In this document: piece after piece, positions 14,097 to 17,205 of the stretch
Position numbering within the stretch: position 1 is the first letter of the stretch
Layout: each line of letters starts with the position of its first letter
DNA from: Anaerolineae bacterium
GTDB lineage: Bacteria > Chloroflexota > Anaerolineae > 4572-78 > J111
DNA: 17,205 nucleotides
Assembly (NCBI GenBank): GCA_020433785.1
Contig: JAGRCC010000360.1
Coordinates: forward strand, 1-17,205
Direction: 5' to 3'
The notes under the pieces: model-generated
Database searches by the model: none
What the model was told of the DNA's origin: nothing
The model's input: only the letters and a program-made list of their open reading frames with translations
Program-made: the position numbers and the translations under genes

Positions 14097-16418
14097 TCAG
14101 GGTATCCCAAACAATAAGCTCATTATTGTTTGGAGACGCCAGGCTACTTTTAAGCCCTTTCGACTTACGGCAACAATGGGCAAATCTACAATAGACGTCA
14201 TGGATTTCCCGCTATTTAAGTTCCATACGGTACTACCGGAACTAAGATAGGTTCCATCCTCACTCCAAATTAAAGTTTTCACGTAGTTGGCGTCGTATAG
14301 CCGATTAGAAGAAGAACTTCCCCGGTAACCATAAAGTGTGGTGGCAATCGGCGGGTATTGATTAAGGGCTTCAGAAATAATCTGAACGCTTTCATCAGTC
14401 ACGGCTAAATCCTGGGCCGCCAGCGCCAGCAGGACAGCCAACTGAGGGTCATTGTTTTGCAGTTGGTTTCGGGCCTGGGTGGAGATTGCCCGGGCATTGG
14501 CTAAATCGGCCTGGTGTTCAGCTTCTTGTTGCGCTGCTCCGGCCCGTTGGGCCTCGGTCTCAGCTCTCTGCGCCTCAGCCTCAGCTCTCTGCGCCTCAGC
14601 CACAGCCGTTGCCTCAGCGCGAATAGCTCGCGTCGACTCAGCCTGCACCTGAGCTAAGGCCGAGTCCGCTCTGTCCCGTTCGGCAACGGCTGTCTCCTGA
14701 GCTGTCTGGGCTTGCGCTTCTCTATCCGCCGCCAAATTCGCATTTACATTTGAAAGAATGCCAAAGGCGCTGGCCGCAACGGCCAAGACGATGGCGACGA
14801 CTACGGCTCCGGCTAGCCATATAGCACGCTTGCGTAGGGCTGCGGCTGCTTCAAGCCGCTGCTCGGCCAGGGCCCGCTGCTGGTCAAGTTCCCGCTGGCG
14901 TTGCGCTTCTCGTTCATTGGCCTCTTGCTCTCGCAACTTAATGCTAGCATCGATAAAGTCACGCTCAGCCTGAGTTAGATCAACCTCTCGTTGCGCCAGC
15001 CATTCTTCGGCCTCGGCCAAGGGACCGCCTCGTAGCAGCCCGCCGGTATCCTGATCATTGGCCTGCCATTGATTAATCGCCACCCGGAGCCGTTCCTGCC
15101 AGGCTCGAAATGTACGATACTCCGTCATCCATCCCCGCAGCCTGCCCCAGTTCCGAATCAAGGCCTCGTGGACAACCTCGACTGTTTCTTCCTCAGCTTC
15201 ATTCCGTCCTGTAACCACCAATCGCGCATCAGCTAACTGCCTGACCAAGTTCCAATTCCCAGTACCAAGCTCTTGTTTTGCGGCTAAACGACGTGTATCC
15301 AGAGTTCCCTGGCCAGGGTAAACTAGCTGGATAAAAATGCGACGAGCTTGCTCTTGTTCTACTTTATTAAGGTCGTCATATTCCTGGTCGGCATAACGGG
15401 CTAAAGCCCCTTCAACTTTGCCAATACTCTCATAAGCCTGATGCGTTAAAAAACCCGCATTTTGTCGCTCCCAGAGTAGGGTTAGCGCAAATTCAAGGAG
15501 GGGGAGGTGACCTGGTTCGTTAGAAACATCATCTAAAATCCGTTCGACCAACCCCTCCTCAAAAGCCAATCCCACTTTTTGAGCGGGCTTTTCTACCGCT
15601 AAGGCCAACTCGTCTCGCATCATTGGTCCCAGCTTAATATCCGCGCCTTGCAGCGCCTCGGCAAAAGGACGATAGGTCAAGGCTTCGCTCATGAAATCGG
15701 CCCGCAGCGTTAAAACCAAATTGAAGCCCAATTCAGCAGCATCATTTGATGTCTGAACGCTGGTCAATAACATGTCCAAAAACTGGTTTCGCAGATCCGG
15801 ATCAGAACATTCTGTATAAATTTCCTCAAATTGATCAGCGATGAGAAGCAAGTGATTGTTAGCCTCATTAGCCTGAATCTGACCAAGCACGTCACGAAGG
15901 GAAAGTTCCCGTTTACGCAAACTCATGGTCAGTTGTTGAGCCGTGGAAGAACCATCAGGCGAATAGAGAGGAAGTAAGGCAGTGGCCAAAGAATTAAACG
16001 GATCTTTACTTGGTCGAAAATGAGTGAATTTCCATTGACCCGGTTGCTGGGCCTCTAGAGTGGGGGCCAGCCCAGCTAAAACAACGGAGGATTTACCACT
16101 ACCGGAAGCGCCAATAACAGCGATTAAACTTCTTTTTTGGATTGCCTTAGCTAAACGGCTGATAAAAATCTCTCGACCAAAGAAATATTTGGCGTCACCG
16201 GGACCGAAATGATATAGACCACGATAAGGACATTCCTGGTCAGCCACATCTGTGGAAGCAATTGCGAGTGAAGCATGGGTCCGGTCAAGATTATGAATAT
16301 AGACAACGACATCTCGTCCGGCGATAATTGATCCGTGAATACCGCCATCAACGTTGCCTATGTGAGTACCACTCACGCTATTATCGCCATCACTATCAAT
16401 TTGGAAATCACCTGACAT
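14097..16418 (-). CDS. nSTAND1-type NTPase with transmembrane helix and coiled coil: upstream part of the frameshifted STAND-WD40 gene
   Basis: This is the first gene of the operon. Its ATG at 16418 has GGAG six nt upstream. The 773-residue frame has: a Gly/Asp-rich N-terminus with GGIHGSIIAGRDVVV (25-39); the entry motif CPYRGLYHF...YFFGRE (63-83); Walker A GASGSGKSS (103-111); Walker B LLLIADQFEEIY (190-201); the sensor-like LVLTLRADF (234-242); GHLPLLEFAL (303-312); and a winged-helix region to about 430. A coiled coil (about 493-530), one membrane helix (about 532-555) and a long Ala/Glu/Arg coiled coil (about 562-650) follow. WD40 units begin at about 690 and the frame then breaks: the last 13 residues (RLQTIMSLLFGIP) are out of frame. 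Adding one base restores a single ORF of 2,157 codons ending at 9949. Taken alone, this product would lack nearly all of its sensor. The family assignment (STAND P-loop NTPase) is firm. Confidence 0.92.
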   Translation of the reverse strand: MSGDFQIDSDGDNSVSGTHIGNVDGGIHGSIIAGRDVVVYIHNLDRTHASLAIASTDVADQECPYRGLYHFGPGDAKYFFGREIFISRLAKAIQKRSLIAVIGASGSGKSSVVLAGLAPTLEAQQPGQWKFTHFRPSKDPFNSLATALLPLYSPDGSSTAQQLTMSLRKRELSLRDVLGQIQANEANNHLLLIADQFEEIYTECSDPDLRNQFLDMLLTSVQTSNDAAELGFNLVLTLRADFMSEALTYRPFAEALQGADIKLGPMMRDELALAVEKPAQKVGLAFEEGLVERILDDVSNEPGHLPLLEFALTLLWERQNAGFLTHQAYESIGKVEGALARYADQEYDDLNKVEQEQARRIFIQLVYPGQGTLDTRRLAAKQELGTGNWNLVRQLADARLVVTGRNEAEEETVEVVHEALIRNWGRLRGWMTEYRTFRAWQERLRVAINQWQANDQDTGGLLRGGPLAEAEEWLAQREVDLTQAERDFIDASIKLREQEANEREAQRQRELDQQRALAEQRLEAAAALRKRAIWLAGAVVVAIVLAVAASAFGILSNVNANLAADREAQAQTAQETAVAERDRADSALAQVQAESTRAIRAEATAVAEAQRAEAEAQRAETEAQRAGAAQQEAEHQADLANARAISTQARNQLQNNDPQLAVLLALAAQDLAVTDESVQIISEALNQYPPIATTLYGYRGSSSSNRLYDANYVKTLIWSEDGTYLSSGSTVWNLNSGKSMTSIVDLPIVAVSRKGLKVAWRLQTIMSLLFGIP
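14137..14160 (-). other. Frameshift junction in the STAND-WD40 gene
   Basis: Reading the minus strand, the first frame runs VAVSRKGLKVAW and then fails. The next frame gives ASPNNNELIVWD. Together they make a normal WD40 unit, VAVSRKGLKVAWASPNNNEL... The simplest explanation is loss of one G in TGGGCG, now TGGCG at 14137-14141. The total span 9949-16418 is 6,470 nt, exactly one short of a multiple of 3. An alternative is programmed -1 frameshifting: the heptamer A AAG GGC (14154-14160) fits the X XXY YYZ pattern in the correct phase and would give ...SRKGLKSSLASPNNN..., which is also acceptable. Confidence 0.85.
14561..14602. repeat. 21-bp direct repeat within the coiled-coil coding region
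   Basis: CAGCTCTCTGCGCCTCAGCC occurs at 14561-14580 and again at 14582-14601, a 21-bp period with only the last base of each unit differing. A further diverged copy lies just before 14561. On the coding strand it produces the heptad run EAQRAEAEAQRAETEAQRA. The repeat is in frame (seven codons), so copy changes would lengthen or shorten the coiled coil by one heptad. Confidence 0.85.
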
Positions 16419-16986
16419 TTCGGTCTCCGTTTCCTAAAAGGACTCCCACGCAAACGCCTATCAACTTTTTTGTCTCCGCTTTAACTTTAGCAATGATGCG
16501 GTCGATTTTGGGCTGGATTTCGTAGTGTAATTTCTTTAAGATCGGCGAGGGTGAGTGGCGAGATTTATGGCAAAGCTGTCGTACAGGTTGGGAGATAATT
16601 GGTTTATTTCAACAACTTGATTACGTTGGTCAAATCATCTTAATCATAAGGTCAACAAATTCCCAACACTATGCAACGAGTTACAGACAAATGGTGGTAT
16701 TTGAGACACCGTTGCAATATTATCCGCTGAAGTCATGCTTACGCTCGACGGCCGTGCGCTGACGGGCGAAGCCTACATCGAAATATTACTTTTAAGATAC
16801 CACATCCGGCTGATGAAAACAATGGGGGTGTTAGAAACATGAAAGAAGTGTGAGAGTCTTGACCGCTAGCATTAGAAAGCTGATAACACTCGGTTAGTTC
16901 CGATCAACGGACTTGGACTATGCTAAGGTTGAACTTACGAACCTAAATCACTCGTCTCTGAGGAATCATTGATGAGGTCGCCGCCC
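16419..16986. other. Intergenic stretch upstream of the operon, no convincing gene
   Basis: About 570 bp that should contain the operon promoter and leader, but I see no strong -35/-10 pair, operator palindrome or terminator. One minus-strand frame (16408-16610) has protein-like content near its end (LHYEIQPKIDRIIAKVKAET) but no start codon, so it may be the remains of an older gene. A 35-aa plus-strand ORF at 16735-16842 lacks a ribosome binding site. Base composition rises sharply at about 16,975. Confidence 0.5.
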
Positions 16987-17205
16987 CTACCGCACCACCT
17001 CAATCGACACCGGCGGCGCGGCGACCTCGTGGCCGGCGGGATCGACGCCGACGGCCTCGAAGGTGTAGCGGCCCGGCTCCATTTGCCACAGAGTTTCGTA
17101 GCCGGGGGCGAGGGGTTGGCCGTTGATCAGCAGCGACACGTCGCTGACGGGCACGCCGTTGGCCGGGCGAACTTGGATGCGGATCTTCTGCTTATCGAGC
17201 GGGAT
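16987..17205 (-). CDS. C-terminal end of a protein with an Ig-like domain, possibly a class A penicillin-binding protein; 5' part outside window
   Basis: This frame has 72 codons and then a TAG at 16987-16989, running unbroken from the window edge. The sequence reads as one beta-rich Ig-like module with the pattern VSLLINGQPLAPGYETLWQM, then EPGRYTFEAVGVDPAGHEV, then VSIEVV. This arrangement of 'ingredient loop, W, PG-x-Y/H-x-F, AVGVD-AG' resembles the C-terminal domain found on PBP1C-like peptidoglycan synthases in Chloroflexota and relatives, but other secreted proteins have similar modules. G+C is clearly higher than in the operon. The frame is certain; the protein's identity is only a suggestion. 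Confidence 0.75.
   Translation of the reverse strand: MPLDKQKIRIQVRPANGVPVSDVSLLINGQPLAPGYETLWQMEPGRYTFEAVGVDPAGHEVAAPPVSIEVVR

Noticed and set aside
16408..16610. Possible small gene upstream of and overlapping the STAND start
   Set aside because: The stretch LHYEIQPKIDRIIAKVKAET looks protein-like, but the frame has no start codon in a sensible place. Upstream protein-like pieces fall in other frames, so it is at best a decayed remnant.
16604..16633. Promoter-like TTGACC, 18 nt, AAATAA on the minus strand
   Set aside because: The -10 element is poor and it lies about 190 bp from the first gene. Other weak matches occur nearby, so I would not call it without transcript data.
16735..16842. 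35-aa plus-strand ORF (MLTLDGRALTGEAYIEI...)
   Set aside because: No ribosome binding site, no recognised family, and too short to tell from chance.

Overview
The window looks like a chromosomal segment from a Chloroflexota-type bacterium (probably Anaerolineae-like). This is inferred from membrane-spanning STAND NTPases joined to WD40 propellers, long Thr/Pro extracellular linkers, and a tube-like 'phage tail' domain protein with membrane anchors. No 16S or other taxonomic marker is present. Every gene I accept lies on the minus strand.

Layout by increasing coordinate. (1) 1-2273: two overlapping CNNM/CorC-family transporter genes, the left one cut by the window edge. (2) 2274-4008: mostly non-coding and repeat-rich. 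It holds an 82-bp inverted-repeat element, one small alpha-helical ORF, a 159-bp MITE-like element, a 41-bp tandem repeat of ten in-register copies, and a pair of inverted hairpins with the same loop. (3) 4009-4206: the decayed C-terminal end of a DUF4058-like gene, abutting the next block. (4) 4188-16418: a four-gene operon of about 12 kb. In transcription order it encodes a transmembrane nSTAND1-coiled-coil-WD40-TPR protein of about 2,156 aa (split by one frameshift), a multi-span membrane protein with two gp19-like tail-tube domains, a 174-aa adaptor-like protein, and a transmembrane NB-ARC/TPR protein with an Ig/jelly-roll/FN3 ectodomain. (5) 16419-16986: no convincing gene. (6) 16987-17205: the C-terminal end of a secreted Ig-like-domain protein cut by the window edge.

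The main interest is the operon. Both large proteins place a STAND NTPase inside the cell and a large sensor or binding ectodomain on the far side of a single membrane helix. The tail-tube protein carries two contractile-injection-type tube domains that are predicted to be outside the cell on membrane anchors. The small protein contains two short Gly/Asp-rich motifs: one matches the N-terminus of the WD40 STAND, the other the N-terminus of the NB-ARC STAND. My inference is that these four proteins form one membrane-bound signalling or conflict complex, with the small protein bridging the two NTPases. I know of no described system with this composition. No nuclease, protease or toxin effector domain is visible, so a defence role is only a hypothesis.

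The outer flanks look clearly more G+C-rich by eye than the 2.3-16.9 kb interior. With the remnant gene and the repeats at the left side, this suggests the operon was acquired or rearranged into place.
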